From an uncultured Rhodospirillales bacterium (lineage in GTDB: Bacteria; Pseudomonadota; Alphaproteobacteria; Acetobacterales; Acetobacteraceae), in NCBI GenBank assembly GCA_903928045.1, contig CAIYPH010000800.1, positions 1-6,055 on the forward strand: 6,055 nt of DNA, read 5' to 3'. This document shows positions 1 to 5,933 of the stretch, one piece after another. A program made the translations under genes and the position numbers. The number at the start of each line of letters is the position of its first letter. Position 1 is the first letter of the stretch. Under the pieces are notes generated by a model. The model made no database searches. It saw nothing but the letters and a program-made list of their open reading frames with translations, and was not told where the DNA came from.

Positions 1-1109
1 CCGCGCCGCCCCGCGCCGCCGATCCGGCGGAGTTCGACGCGCGCTTCTACTGCGATCACTACCCCCAGGCGGTGGCCGAGGTGGATCGCGGCCTCGCCGC
101 CGATTTCCGTGAGCATTACGAGACCTACGGCCGCCATCGCGGCTACCTGCGCAACAAGGCCGCCGCGCGCCCGCAAAACCCCGGCGCCCCGCGCTCCCGC
201 TTCGGCGGCTTCTGGACCGACCAGGCCAACGCGCTGGACCTGCTGGCCGCCAAGGCCGATCTCGGCCTCATTCCGCCCGGCCAGGAGCCGCTGATCCGCC
301 AGTTCATCGGCGATGGCTATGTCGTGCTGCGCAACGCCCTGCCCGATGACGTGCTGGACCGCGCCCAGGCGGCGCTGGAGCAGGCCTATGCCGGGGACAT
401 GCCGGCGGCGGAATTCAACGTCACCGGCATCGGCCGCAAGGTGCACTGGCGGCCGGACGTGCTGAGCAAGCCGGCCAAGGCGCTCGACCTGCACTGGCTC
501 GCGGCCGGCATCCGCGACCTGGTGCTGCACGACACCCTGCTGCGCACGCTGCACCTCATCATGGAGCGCCGCGCCTTCGCCACCCAGTCGCTCGGCTTCT
601 GGCGCGGCGTGGCGCAGGAGGCCCAGCAGGACAGCGCCTATGTCACCTACTCGCTGACGAACCAGTTCCTCGCGACCTGCATCGCGCTCGAGGATGTCAC
701 CGATGATGCCGGCGCGATGTTCTTCTATCCCGGCAGCCACCGCATGCCGGAATACCTGTATCTCGACACCTACAAGAGCGTCGCCGAAGCCGCGCGGGCC
801 AATCCCGGCGAGAATTTCGACGGGCCGATCAAGGACCACCTGAAGTCCATCCCCGTGGCCGCCGCCCGCATGGGGCTGCAGCGCAAGAGTTTTCTCGCCA
901 GGCGCGGCGACGTTCTGCTCTGGCACCCCGACCTCGCCCACGGCGCCGGCCCGATCTCGCCCGACGCGACGCGCAAGAGCATCGTTGCCCATTACTGCCC
1001 GGCGGAGGCGGCGCCGTCCTACTTCGAGCTGAAGAACGGCAAAACCCGCATGCGCCATGGCGGCGGCTATGTGGGCTCGGCGCACTACAATTCCGAGATG
1101 GGGGTGTAG
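1..1109 (+). CDS. Phytanoyl-CoA dioxygenase (PhyH) family protein, 5' end cut by the window edge
   Basis: This looks like a cytoplasmic member of the Fe(II)/2-oxoglutarate oxygenase fold; the substrate is unknown. The first start codon in the window is GTG at 72 (345 residues from there). The frame is open back to position 3 and already encodes FDARFYCDHYP at 33-65, resembling a short Tyr/His-rich motif I know from glycan-related proteins, so the true start is probably upstream. Numbered from GTG 72, the PhyH domain spans about 74-305: DGYVVLRNALPDD near 80, ALEDVTDDAGAMFFYPGSHR in the core, the distal iron-ligand His in WHPDLAHGAG (H290) and the 2-oxoglutarate Arg in DATRKS (R301). The usual first-ligand HxD reads QQD (Q185-D187), so one metal ligand appears replaced and oxygenase activity is uncertain. 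The gene is convergent with the MFS gene downstream. Family call is firm; function is open. Confidence 0.88.
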   Translation, partial: APPRAADPAEFDARFYCDHYPQAVAEVDRGLAADFREHYETYGRHRGYLRNKAAARPQNPGAPRSRFGGFWTDQANALDLLAAKADLGLIPPGQEPLIRQFIGDGYVVLRNALPDDVLDRAQAALEQAYAGDMPAAEFNVTGIGRKVHWRPDVLSKPAKALDLHWLAAGIRDLVLHDTLLRTLHLIMERRAFATQSLGFWRGVAQEAQQDSAYVTYSLTNQFLATCIALEDVTDDAGAMFFYPGSHRMPEYLYLDTYKSVAEAARANPGENFDGPIKDHLKSIPVAAARMGLQRKSFLARRGDVLLWHPDLAHGAGPISPDATRKSIVAHYCPAEAAPSYFELKNGKTRMRHGGGYVGSAHYNSEMGV

Positions 1110-1122
1110 GGAGGAAGCAAGC

Positions 1123-1146
1123 GCTTCTTTTTTGAAAAAAAGAAGC
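1123..1146. terminator. Perfect A/T-rich hairpin after the PhyH gene, likely terminator
   Basis: Fourteen bases after the PhyH stop codon, GCTTCTTTTTT and AAAAAAGAAGC form an 11-bp perfect inverted repeat with a 2-base centre. A further A-run and then CTTTTAT follow. It is not a classic GC-stem plus U-tract terminator, because only the stem base is GC-rich. Its position between convergent genes, with a similar hairpin facing the other gene, supports termination in one or both directions. Confidence 0.6.
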
Positions 1147-1222
1147 AAAAAACTTTTATCCGTTTGGCGCGGAGCCTCCCGGGAGACTCCGAACCCCAGG
1201 GAATAAAAAGTTTTTTTGGTTC
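1142..1222. repeat. Outer imperfect inverted repeat enclosing a CCCGGG-centred palindrome
   Basis: The stretch starting GAAGCAAAAAACTTTTATCC at 1142 is nearly the reverse complement of the stretch ending AATAAAAAGTTTTTTTGGTTC at about 1199-1222; they differ by a few single-base insertions and substitutions. Between them, 1170-1191 forms a 22-base palindrome centred on CCCGGG with one mismatched pair. The outer arms overlap the inner halves of the two flanking hairpins, so the long stem and those hairpins could not form together. This may be one unit of a dispersed intergenic repeat; only one copy is in this window. Confidence 0.55.
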
Positions 1223-1242
1223 TTTTTGTTCACAAAAAGAAC
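1219..1242. terminator. Perfect A/T-rich hairpin after the MFS gene, likely operon terminator
   Basis: GTTCTTTTTGT and ACAAAAAGAAC form an 11-bp perfect inverted repeat with a 2-base centre. It starts four bases after the stop codon of the - strand MFS gene (1247-1249). Read on the - strand, the hairpin is followed by an A-run and then CTTTTTATT, so a T-rich tract lies slightly downstream. It is the natural terminator candidate for the gloB-cupin-reductase-MFS operon. Confidence 0.62.
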
Positions 1243-1246
1243 ACGC

Positions 1247-2407
1247 TTACTTCCTGACCTTACGACTGATCGCAAGAAACCCCCCAATCCCCAGCAGCGT
1301 GGCAAGGTTCACCGCCGCCGCCACCATGAACGGCGCCTGGGCGGCGCCGGTCACGTCGCGCACCCAGCCGGCGAAGGGCGGCAGCAGGCCGAGGCCGCCG
1401 TAGAACACGCTGTAGAAGATGCCCATGCCCACCGCGCGCTGCTCGGGGCGCAGCACGCGGGCGGGCAGCGCCACGATGAGGCCGGAGGGCAGGCCGAGCA
1501 CGGCGCCGATGGCGAACAGCATCAGCGCCGGGTGGGTCGCGCCGGGGAGGAAGAATATCCCCGCGGAGGTGATGACGGTGCAGATGGCGGTGATCGCCAT
1601 CGGGGCCATGCGGCTGCCGAGCCAGCCGCCGACCGGGCCGACCGGGATGGTGGCGAAACTCGCGAGGCTCACCACCGCGCCGGCGGCGGCGAGCGACATG
1701 CCCTGTTCCACGTAATAGGCCGGCGCGAAGCCGAGCAGGATGATGTAGCCGGCATTGCCGAGCAGCCAGACCGAGCCGGCGGCGAGCACGGCGAGCACGA
1801 CGTGCAGGCTCAGCCCGAAGCGCAGCAGGCGCCCCGGCGCGCGGCGCGGGCCTTCCGGCACCGCGGCCACGGTCAGGGCCAGGAAGGCGGCGCAGCAGGC
1901 GGCGGCGAAGAACATCACGCCGCGCCAGCCCAGCGGGCCGACGAGATAGGGGAGGAAGATAGACCCAGCGCCGATGCCGAGCGGCCAGGCCCCGAGCAGC
2001 ACCCCCATGGCGAGGCCGAGCGAGGCGTCCTCGAAGCGGTCCATCACCATTTTGGAGATGATGATGTTGAGGATCACCGCACCCACGCCGGAGAACAGGC
2101 GGAAGGCCAGCGCCAGGGGAAAGCCAGGCGCGAGGCCGAGTCCGATGCCCCCCAGCGTCATCAGCGCGAGCCCGGCGATCAGCATCCGCCGATCGCCGAA
2201 GCGCGCGCCGAGGAAGCCGGCGGGGAGTGCGAGAAAGGCGCCGAGCATCATGTAGGAGCCGGTGATGGCCCCGAGCGCGGCGTAGTCGAGCCCGAGATCG
2301 TCGCGGATCGCCGGGCCCGCGGCGGCCACCGACTGGTATTGTATTCCCATCGCCACCCGGATGAACGAGAGCAGCAGCAGGAACCCCCAGCGCCTGGCCG
2401 CCGCCAT
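1247..2407 (-). CDS. MFS transporter, 386 residues
   Basis: An inner-membrane secondary transporter of the major facilitator superfamily; the substrate cannot be read from the sequence. The protein is strongly hydrophobic throughout, and its length fits about 12 transmembrane helices. The cytoplasmic loop after helix 2 carries the MFS motif A in the form PAGFLGARFGDRR (about residues 62-74). A basic loop with PEGPRRAPGRLLR near the middle separates the two six-helix halves. The C-terminus is short and basic (RKVRK). The ATG at 2405-2407 follows the reductase stop by three bases, so the two are probably translated from one message and may be translationally coupled. The gene is last in the - strand operon and ends just before the hairpin at 1219-1242. 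General resemblance to CynX/NimT-like carriers is an impression only. Confidence 0.9.
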   Translation of the reverse strand: MAAARRWGFLLLLSFIRVAMGIQYQSVAAAGPAIRDDLGLDYAALGAITGSYMMLGAFLALPAGFLGARFGDRRMLIAGLALMTLGGIGLGLAPGFPLALAFRLFSGVGAVILNIIISKMVMDRFEDASLGLAMGVLLGAWPLGIGAGSIFLPYLVGPLGWRGVMFFAAACCAAFLALTVAAVPEGPRRAPGRLLRFGLSLHVVLAVLAAGSVWLLGNAGYIILLGFAPAYYVEQGMSLAAAGAVVSLASFATIPVGPVGGWLGSRMAPMAITAICTVITSAGIFFLPGATHPALMLFAIGAVLGLPSGLIVALPARVLRPEQRAVGMGIFYSVFYGGLGLLPPFAGWVRDVTGAAQAPFMVAAAVNLATLLGIGGFLAISRKVRK

Positions 2408-2410
2408 CGG

Positions 2411-2965
2411 CTAGCCGGCGACCTTGCGCGTGAGCGCCGCGAGGCCCGCCACGGCCTGCTTGATCAGCCCGCGCGCGACGTCATCGGTGAGGCGGCCCGT
2501 CGCGTCGAACTTGGTGGCGGCGTTGGCGACGAACACCTCCGGCGCGTGCAGCACCCACATGCCCTGGCTGACCAGCACCTGGCGGAGTTGATACTGCCCG
2601 CGCGAGGCGCCCAAGCCGCCGCCGGTGGAGAGCATCGCCACCGGCTTGCCGGCCCAGGCGGACTTGCCGTAGGGGCGCGAGGCCCAGTCGATCGCGTTTT
2701 TCAGCACGCCGGGGAAGGAGTAGTTGTATTCCGGCACGGCCAGCAGGATGGCGTCGGCCTTGAGAATGCGTTCCTTGAAACGCAGCACCGACGCCGGCAT
2801 GCCGGCGGCTTCCACGTCGCCGTTGTAGAGCGGCACGTCGGAGTAGTCGTAGATCTCGATCGCCACGTCGGCGGCGGCTTCCTCCTGGGCGGCGCGCAGC
2901 AGGGCGGCGTTGAGGGAGCCCTTGCGAAGGCTGCCGGAGATGGCGAGAACGTCAAGCTTGCTCAT
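2411..2965 (-). CDS. NADPH-dependent FMN reductase family protein (flavodoxin-like), 184 residues
   Basis: A small cytoplasmic flavoprotein that transfers electrons from NAD(P)H through FMN, in families that reduce quinones, chromate, azo compounds or free flavin. The N-terminus gives the first beta strand and the FMN phosphate loop, LAISGSLRKGSLN (residues 7-19). The family signature PEYNYSFPGVLKNAIDW lies at 78-94, and a glycine-rich loop, STGGGLGASRG, follows near 111-121. This pattern is typical of the ChrR/YieF-like branch, and the length is normal. The start is ATG at 2963-2965; a weak GGAT lies upstream as a possible ribosome site. The gene lies 46 bases after the cupin gene and 3 bases before the MFS gene, so co-expression is likely. 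The physiological acceptor is not known. Confidence 0.92.
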   Translation of the reverse strand: MSKLDVLAISGSLRKGSLNAALLRAAQEEAAADVAIEIYDYSDVPLYNGDVEAAGMPASVLRFKERILKADAILLAVPEYNYSFPGVLKNAIDWASRPYGKSAWAGKPVAMLSTGGGLGASRGQYQLRQVLVSQGMWVLHAPEVFVANAATKFDATGRLTDDVARGLIKQAVAGLAALTRKVAG

Positions 2966-3011
2966 TTGGTATCCGTTTCAATAGTGGGAGATGACGGAAC
3001 CTAGGGGCGCC

Positions 3012-3458
3012 TCAGGCGGAAGGGAAGGGGCCTTGATCCGGGTGCCAGCCATGCGGCGCCAGGGTAAAACCGGCGAATTCGAACGCCGGCGCCACCACGC
3101 AGCTCACCAGACTCCAGCCGGCGAGCGGCCGCGCGGCCTGCCATTCGCCCTTCGGCACCACGCCCTGCAGCATCTGCCCGGCGGCGAGATCGGGGCCGAG
3201 GAGGATGCTGGCGCCGGGCATCTCCAGCCGCAACGGCCCGCCGGCATTCCAGATCCACAGCTCCGCCGCATCCACGGTGTGCCAGTGGCTGCGCTCGCCG
3301 GCGGCGAGCAGAAACAGGATGGAGGTGGCCGCGCCCCGTCCGCCACCCTCCGGGGCATCACGCCAGATTTCGCGGTAATGGCCGCCTTCGGGGTGCGGCG
3401 CGAGGCCGAGGGCGGCGATGACCTCGGCGGCTGATGTGGCGGGGGAGAGGAGGGTCAC
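3012..3458 (-). CDS. Cupin superfamily protein, DUF985/Cupin_5 type, 148 residues
   Basis: A small single-domain cupin (beta barrel) of the DUF985 family; no reaction is established for it that I can name. Family hallmarks are in order: APHPEGGHYREIWRD (about 20-34), the strand TSILFLL (45-51), GERSHWHTVDAAELWIW (54-70), LGPDLAAGQ (87-95), VVPKGEWQAA (100-109) and SLVSCVVAPAFEFAGF (116-131). H58, H60 and E66 are the obvious metal- or ligand-binding candidates. The start is GTG at 3456-3458. The two nearby ATGs (3463 and 3460) do not fit: the first reads ATG ATG then TGA, and the second is out of frame. A run of six G on the - strand sits five bases before the GTG. The gene lies in the - strand operon between gloB and the FMN reductase. 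Confidence 0.9.
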   Translation of the reverse strand: MTLLSPATSAAEVIAALGLAPHPEGGHYREIWRDAPEGGGRGAATSILFLLAAGERSHWHTVDAAELWIWNAGGPLRLEMPGASILLGPDLAAGQMLQGVVPKGEWQAARPLAGWSLVSCVVAPAFEFAGFTLAPHGWHPDQGPFPSA

Positions 3459-3463
3459 ATCAT

Positions 3464-3469
3464 CCCCCC
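3464..3469 (-). promoter_or_regulatory. G-run ribosome binding site deciding the GTG start of the cupin gene
   Basis: On the - strand GGGGGG ends five bases before the GTG at 3458, a normal distance for a Shine-Dalgarno site. It directly abuts the edge of the palindromic repeat at 3471, so folding of the repeat in the mRNA could affect access to this site. Confidence 0.5.
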
Positions 3470-3470
3470 G

Positions 3471-3559
3471 GTCATTGCGAGGCGCAGCCGAAGCAATCCA
3501 TGGCCAAGCGCTACTCCGCCCGGTTGCACGATGGATTGCTTCGCTGCGCTCGCAATGAC
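3471..3559. repeat. Long palindromic repeat, copy 1, in the gloB-cupin gap
   Basis: The left arm (3471-3500, beginning GTCATTGCGAGG and ending GAAGCAATCCA) and the right arm (3532-3559, TGGATTGCTTCG to CGCAATGAC) are inverted complements apart from two single-base bulges. A 31-base loop separates them. Both arms are identical to those of a second copy at 5824-5904. The element begins four bases after the gloB stop and ends against the cupin ribosome site, so it lies inside the transcribed operon. It is non-coding as far as I can see and resembles the small dispersed palindromic repeats (REP or MITE-like) seen in many proteobacteria. No target-site duplication is evident. Confidence 0.88.
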
Positions 3560-3563
3560 GCGA

Positions 3564-4286
3564 TCAGAACGTGTCCTTCCGCCCGCGCAAATCGGCCAAG
3601 GCCGCGACATCGGCCGCGCGCAGGAACGGATTGGCGGCAAGCTCGTCGGCCATCAGGCTGGGCAGGCTCGGCTTCCCGTCGGCGCGCCAGGCTTTCACCT
3701 TCCCGGCGTAGGCGACGAGCGCGGCGTTGCCGGGGTCGGCGTGCAGCGCGAAGCGGGCGTTGCTTTCGGTGTATTCGTGGCCGCAGCACACCAGCGTCTC
3801 CGGCCCGAGCTTGGCCAGCTTGGCGAGCGAGGCGAACATCTCGGCGGCATTGCCTTCGAGCAGGCGGCCGCAGCCGAGGCTGAACAGGGTGTCGCCGCAG
3901 AGCAGCACGTTGCCGTCGGCGAAGTAGTAGGAAATATGGCCGCGCGTATGGCCGGGCGTGTCGATCACAACGGCGGTGCTGGCGCCCAGCGTGACGGTGT
4001 CGCCCTCGCTGACCGCGATATCGAGCTTCGGCAGCCGATGCGCATCGGCGCGGGCGCCGACCACCTTGGCGCCGTAGCGGGCGCGGATCTCGTCGGTGCC
4101 GGCGATGTGGTCGCCGTGGTGATGGGTGAGCAGGATCATGTCGAGCCGGCCGCCGGCGGCATCGATCGCCGCGGCGACCGGGGCGACCTCGGCGGGGTCA
4201 ACGATGGCGGTGGCGCCGGTGCTGCTGCAACGCAGAAGCCAGGCGTAGTTGTCCGACAGGATCGGCACGAGTTGAGCTGTGATCAT
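3564..4286 (-). CDS. gloB: Hydroxyacylglutathione hydrolase (glyoxalase II)
   Basis: A cytoplasmic metallo-beta-lactamase-fold thioesterase that hydrolyses S-lactoylglutathione to lactate and glutathione, the second step of methylglyoxal detoxification. All expected metal ligands are present: THHHGDHIAG (H55, H57, D59, H60), GHTRGH (H113), the bridging Asp in CGDTLF (D132) and GHEYTESN (H170). The C-terminal region typical of true glyoxalase II proteins, rather than general beta-lactamase relatives, is present as the block PSLMADELAANPFLR. At 240 residues the length is slightly below the usual 250-260 but looks complete. The start is ATG at 4284-4286; no strong ribosome site precedes it. It is the first gene of the - strand cluster and is divergent from the ABC transporter genes. 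Glyoxalase I is not in this window. Confidence 0.96.
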   Translation of the reverse strand: MITAQLVPILSDNYAWLLRCSSTGATAIVDPAEVAPVAAAIDAAGGRLDMILLTHHHGDHIAGTDEIRARYGAKVVGARADAHRLPKLDIAVSEGDTVTLGASTAVVIDTPGHTRGHISYYFADGNVLLCGDTLFSLGCGRLLEGNAAEMFASLAKLAKLGPETLVCCGHEYTESNARFALHADPGNAALVAYAGKVKAWRADGKPSLPSLMADELAANPFLRAADVAALADLRGRKDTF

Positions 4287-4321
4287 GGCGGGAGCCTAGC
4301 ATCGGCGCGGCAGGGAAGAAA

Positions 4322-4420
4322 GGAAGGTTCACACAGAGGCAGCGAGGCAGCGAGAAGCGTATTCGCGCGGCACTGCCCTCTTCCTTCTCGCTGTCTCGCC
4401 GTCTCGTTGTTCACCTTTCC
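4322..4420. repeat. Imperfect inverted repeat, arms about 36 bases, upstream of gloB
   Basis: The left arm (4322-4357) starts GGAAGGTTCACACAG and ends CAGCGAGAAG; the right arm (4384-4420) starts CTTCTCGCTG and ends TTCACCTTTCC. By eye about 29 of 36 positions pair, with one gap, including a perfect 10-bp block next to the 26-base loop. Within the left arm CAGCGAG also occurs as a short tandem unit (AGGCAGCGAGGCAGCGAG). It sits 36 bases before the gloB start, where it could be a protein-binding region, part of the leader, or another dispersed repeat. Confidence 0.6.
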
Positions 4421-4641
4421 TGCGGGATATGGCGTTCCACGCGGAGGCCGTAAAAGGGAAAAAGAATCTCCCGCGCTCCGCCGGAGCGGCATGGCGTGGC
4501 AAAATTCTCTCATCTGCAGGTTTCGCGTTGACGGCGGCGGCGATCCGGCGAAAGCTCCGGGAGTCCAAGCACGCGCGGACGTTCCCCGTCCCGTGCCCGC
4601 CCGGCGGCCTACGCCGGCTTTCCCTTCACCGCTGTTTCCGC

Positions 4642-4645
4642 GAGG
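4642..4645 (+). promoter_or_regulatory. Ribosome binding site for the substrate-binding protein
   Basis: GAGG lies five bases before the ATG at 4651. The next in-frame ATG, at 4672, would also leave a signal peptide but has no purine-rich sequence in front of it. This favours 4651 as the start. Confidence 0.55.
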
Positions 4646-4650
4646 CGCAT

Positions 4651-5808
4651 ATGCACGACCGTTCCAGCTCCATGATCACCCGCCGCACGCTGCTCGCCGG
4701 CGTTGCCACGCTGGCCACCACGCACGCTTTCGCCGCCGACCCGGTGACGATCGGCGTCTCCGGCCCGCTCACCGGGCCGGCGGCGCAGTATGGCGCGCAG
4801 TGGAAGAAAGGGTTCGATCTCGCGCTGGAGGCGATCAACGGGCCCGAGGGCGGCATCAAGGGGCGGCCCTTGCAATACCGCTTCGAGGACAGCCAGAACG
4901 ACCCGCGGCAATCCGTCGCCATCGCGCAGAAATTCGTCGGCGATCCGTCGATCGTGGTGGAGCTGGGCGATTTCTCCTCCCCCGCCTCGATGGCGGCGAG
5001 CCCGATTTATCAGCGCGGCAAGCTGGTGCAGTTCGGCTTCACCAATTCGCACCCCGACTTCACCAAGGGCGGCGACTATATGTGGAGCAACTCGCTCAGC
5101 CAGTCCGAGCAGTCGCCGCAGTTGATCCAGTTCACCGTGTCGCAGTTGCAGTTGAAGAAGCTCGCCATTCTCCACCTCAACACCGATTGGGGCCGCACCT
5201 CGAAGGATCTCGCGGTGGCGACCGCGAAGTCGCTGGGGGCCGAGGTGGTGGCGGTCGAGGGCTATATGCCGGAGGAGAAGGATTTCCGCTCCACCCTGGT
5301 GCGCGTGCGCGATGCCAAGCCGGACGGGGTGGTGCTGATTTCCTACTACGCCGACGCCGCGCTGATCGCCCGGCAAACCCGCGTCTCCGGCATCACCCAG
5401 CCGCTGGTGGGCATCGGCTCGATCTATTCGCCGAAATTCATCGAATTGGGCGGCGATGCGTCGGAGGGCGTCTACAGCCAGTCCAACTTCTTCCCCGAGG
5501 AGCCCCGCGCGGAGGTGCAGAACTTCGTGAAGGCCTTCACCGCCAAGTATAAGGAAGAGCCCGACACGTTCTGCGCCTATGGCTATGACACGATGGTGCT
5601 GATGGCCGCGGTGATGCGCCAGTTCGGCACCACGCGGGCGGATATCCGCACCGGGCTTGAGAAGATCAAGGACGTGCCCTCGGTGCTGTTCGGCCGGGTG
5701 GCGTTTGACCCGGTGACGCGCCGGGTGGCCGGCGCGAATACCGCCAATCTTCAGGTGAAGGGCGGCAAGTTCGTGTCGTGGGATGGCAAGCCGGCGCCGC
5801 GGTCGTGA
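4651..5808 (+). CDS. ABC transporter substrate-binding protein, branched-chain amino-acid (LivK-like, Peripla_BP_6) type
   Basis: The periplasmic receptor of a HAAT-family importer. The 385-residue product starts with a Tat-like signal: twin arginines in MITRRTLLAGVA (residues 8-19), a modest hydrophobic stretch, and a likely cleavage site after AFA (residue 28). The mature part opens with DPVTIGVSGPLTGPAAQYG, the typical first strand of this type I periplasmic binding fold. FEDSQNDP, LAILHLNTDWGR and ISYYADAALIARQ mark the alternating lobes, and GYDTMVLMAAVM lies near the C-terminus. The ligand cannot be told from sequence; such proteins bind branched-chain amino acids, amides, urea or aromatic acids. 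Longer in-frame starts back to 4429 would place the signal peptide internally, so they are not chosen. A palindromic repeat and a LivH-type permease gene follow on the same strand. Confidence 0.93.
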   Translation: MHDRSSSMITRRTLLAGVATLATTHAFAADPVTIGVSGPLTGPAAQYGAQWKKGFDLALEAINGPEGGIKGRPLQYRFEDSQNDPRQSVAIAQKFVGDPSIVVELGDFSSPASMAASPIYQRGKLVQFGFTNSHPDFTKGGDYMWSNSLSQSEQSPQLIQFTVSQLQLKKLAILHLNTDWGRTSKDLAVATAKSLGAEVVAVEGYMPEEKDFRSTLVRVRDAKPDGVVLISYYADAALIARQTRVSGITQPLVGIGSIYSPKFIELGGDASEGVYSQSNFFPEEPRAEVQNFVKAFTAKYKEEPDTFCAYGYDTMVLMAAVMRQFGTTRADIRTGLEKIKDVPSVLFGRVAFDPVTRRVAGANTANLQVKGGKFVSWDGKPAPRS

Positions 5809-5823
5809 AGGGACGCAGGAACA

Positions 5824-5904
5824 CGTCATTGCGAGGCGCAGCCGAAGCAATCCAGGGCCATGCGCGGCACGCAGATGGATTGCTTCGCTGCGCTCGCAAT
5901 GACG
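5824..5904. repeat. Long palindromic repeat, copy 2, between the binding protein and permease genes
   Basis: The arms at 5825-5854 and 5876-5903 match those of copy 1 (3471-3559) base for base, including the two asymmetries between left and right arm, and pair by one further base at each outer end (5824 with 5904). The loop is 21 bases and different from the 31-base loop of copy 1. The element starts 15 bases after the binding-protein stop and ends 29 bases before the permease start. In the mRNA it would form a hairpin of about 28 bp between the two genes. Confidence 0.88.
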
Positions 5905-5924
5905 CAGATGCGGTGCGGGCGCGC

Positions 5925-5928
5925 GGAG
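5925..5928 (+). promoter_or_regulatory. Ribosome binding site for the permease gene
   Basis: GGAG lies five bases before the ATG at 5934, which supports this start codon for the truncated permease gene. Confidence 0.55.
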
Positions 5929-5933
5929 CCTAA

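Larger units (their letters stand above)
4287..4650. other. Divergent intergenic region between gloB and the ABC transporter operon
   Basis: This 364-base stretch must carry the promoters for both directions. I see no convincing protein gene: the frame of the + strand binding protein stays open back to 4429, but the upstream part has no domain-like content and the signal peptide begins at 4651. The region holds the inverted repeat at 4322-4420 and a short palindrome at 4474-4488 (CGCTCCG, C, CGGAGCG). A TTGACG at 4528-4533 resembles a -35 box but has no acceptable -10 at the right distance, so no promoter is called. Confidence 0.6.

Noticed and set aside
1226..3004. A 592-codon + strand open frame opposite the MFS and reductase genes
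   Set aside because: Its translation is rich in His, Arg, Gly, Glu and Ala with no domain pattern, and it lies antisense to two well-recognised genes. Long antisense frames are common in GC-rich DNA.
3065..3088. Short palindrome around CCGGCGAATTCGAACGCCGG
   Set aside because: It lies inside the cupin coding region and encodes conserved family residues (PAFEFAGF), so coding constraint explains it.
4528..4533. TTGACG as a -35 promoter box
   Set aside because: The sequence about 17 bases downstream (AAAGCT) does not resemble a -10 box, and a single hexamer in GC-rich DNA is weak evidence.
4429..4650. An N-terminal extension of 74 codons on the binding-protein gene
   Set aside because: The Tat-like signal peptide starts at 4651 or 4672 and must be at the N-terminus. 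GAGG precedes 4651, and the extension has no domain content.
3531..5552. A 673-codon + strand open frame spanning gloB antisense, the intergenic region and the binding-protein gene
   Set aside because: It crosses two firmly identified genes in other frames, begins inside a repeat, and has no recognisable domains.
4609..5850. A 413-codon - strand open frame opposite the binding-protein gene
   Set aside because: The composition is typical of a shadow frame (His, Arg, Gly, Leu rich), it starts in the repeat, and the opposite strand encodes a clear Peripla_BP_6 protein.
3471..5904. The two palindromic repeats as CRISPR repeats or ends of one composite transposon
   Set aside because: There are only two copies, 2.3 kb apart, with ordinary chromosomal genes between them, no transposase or cas gene, and no visible target-site duplication.
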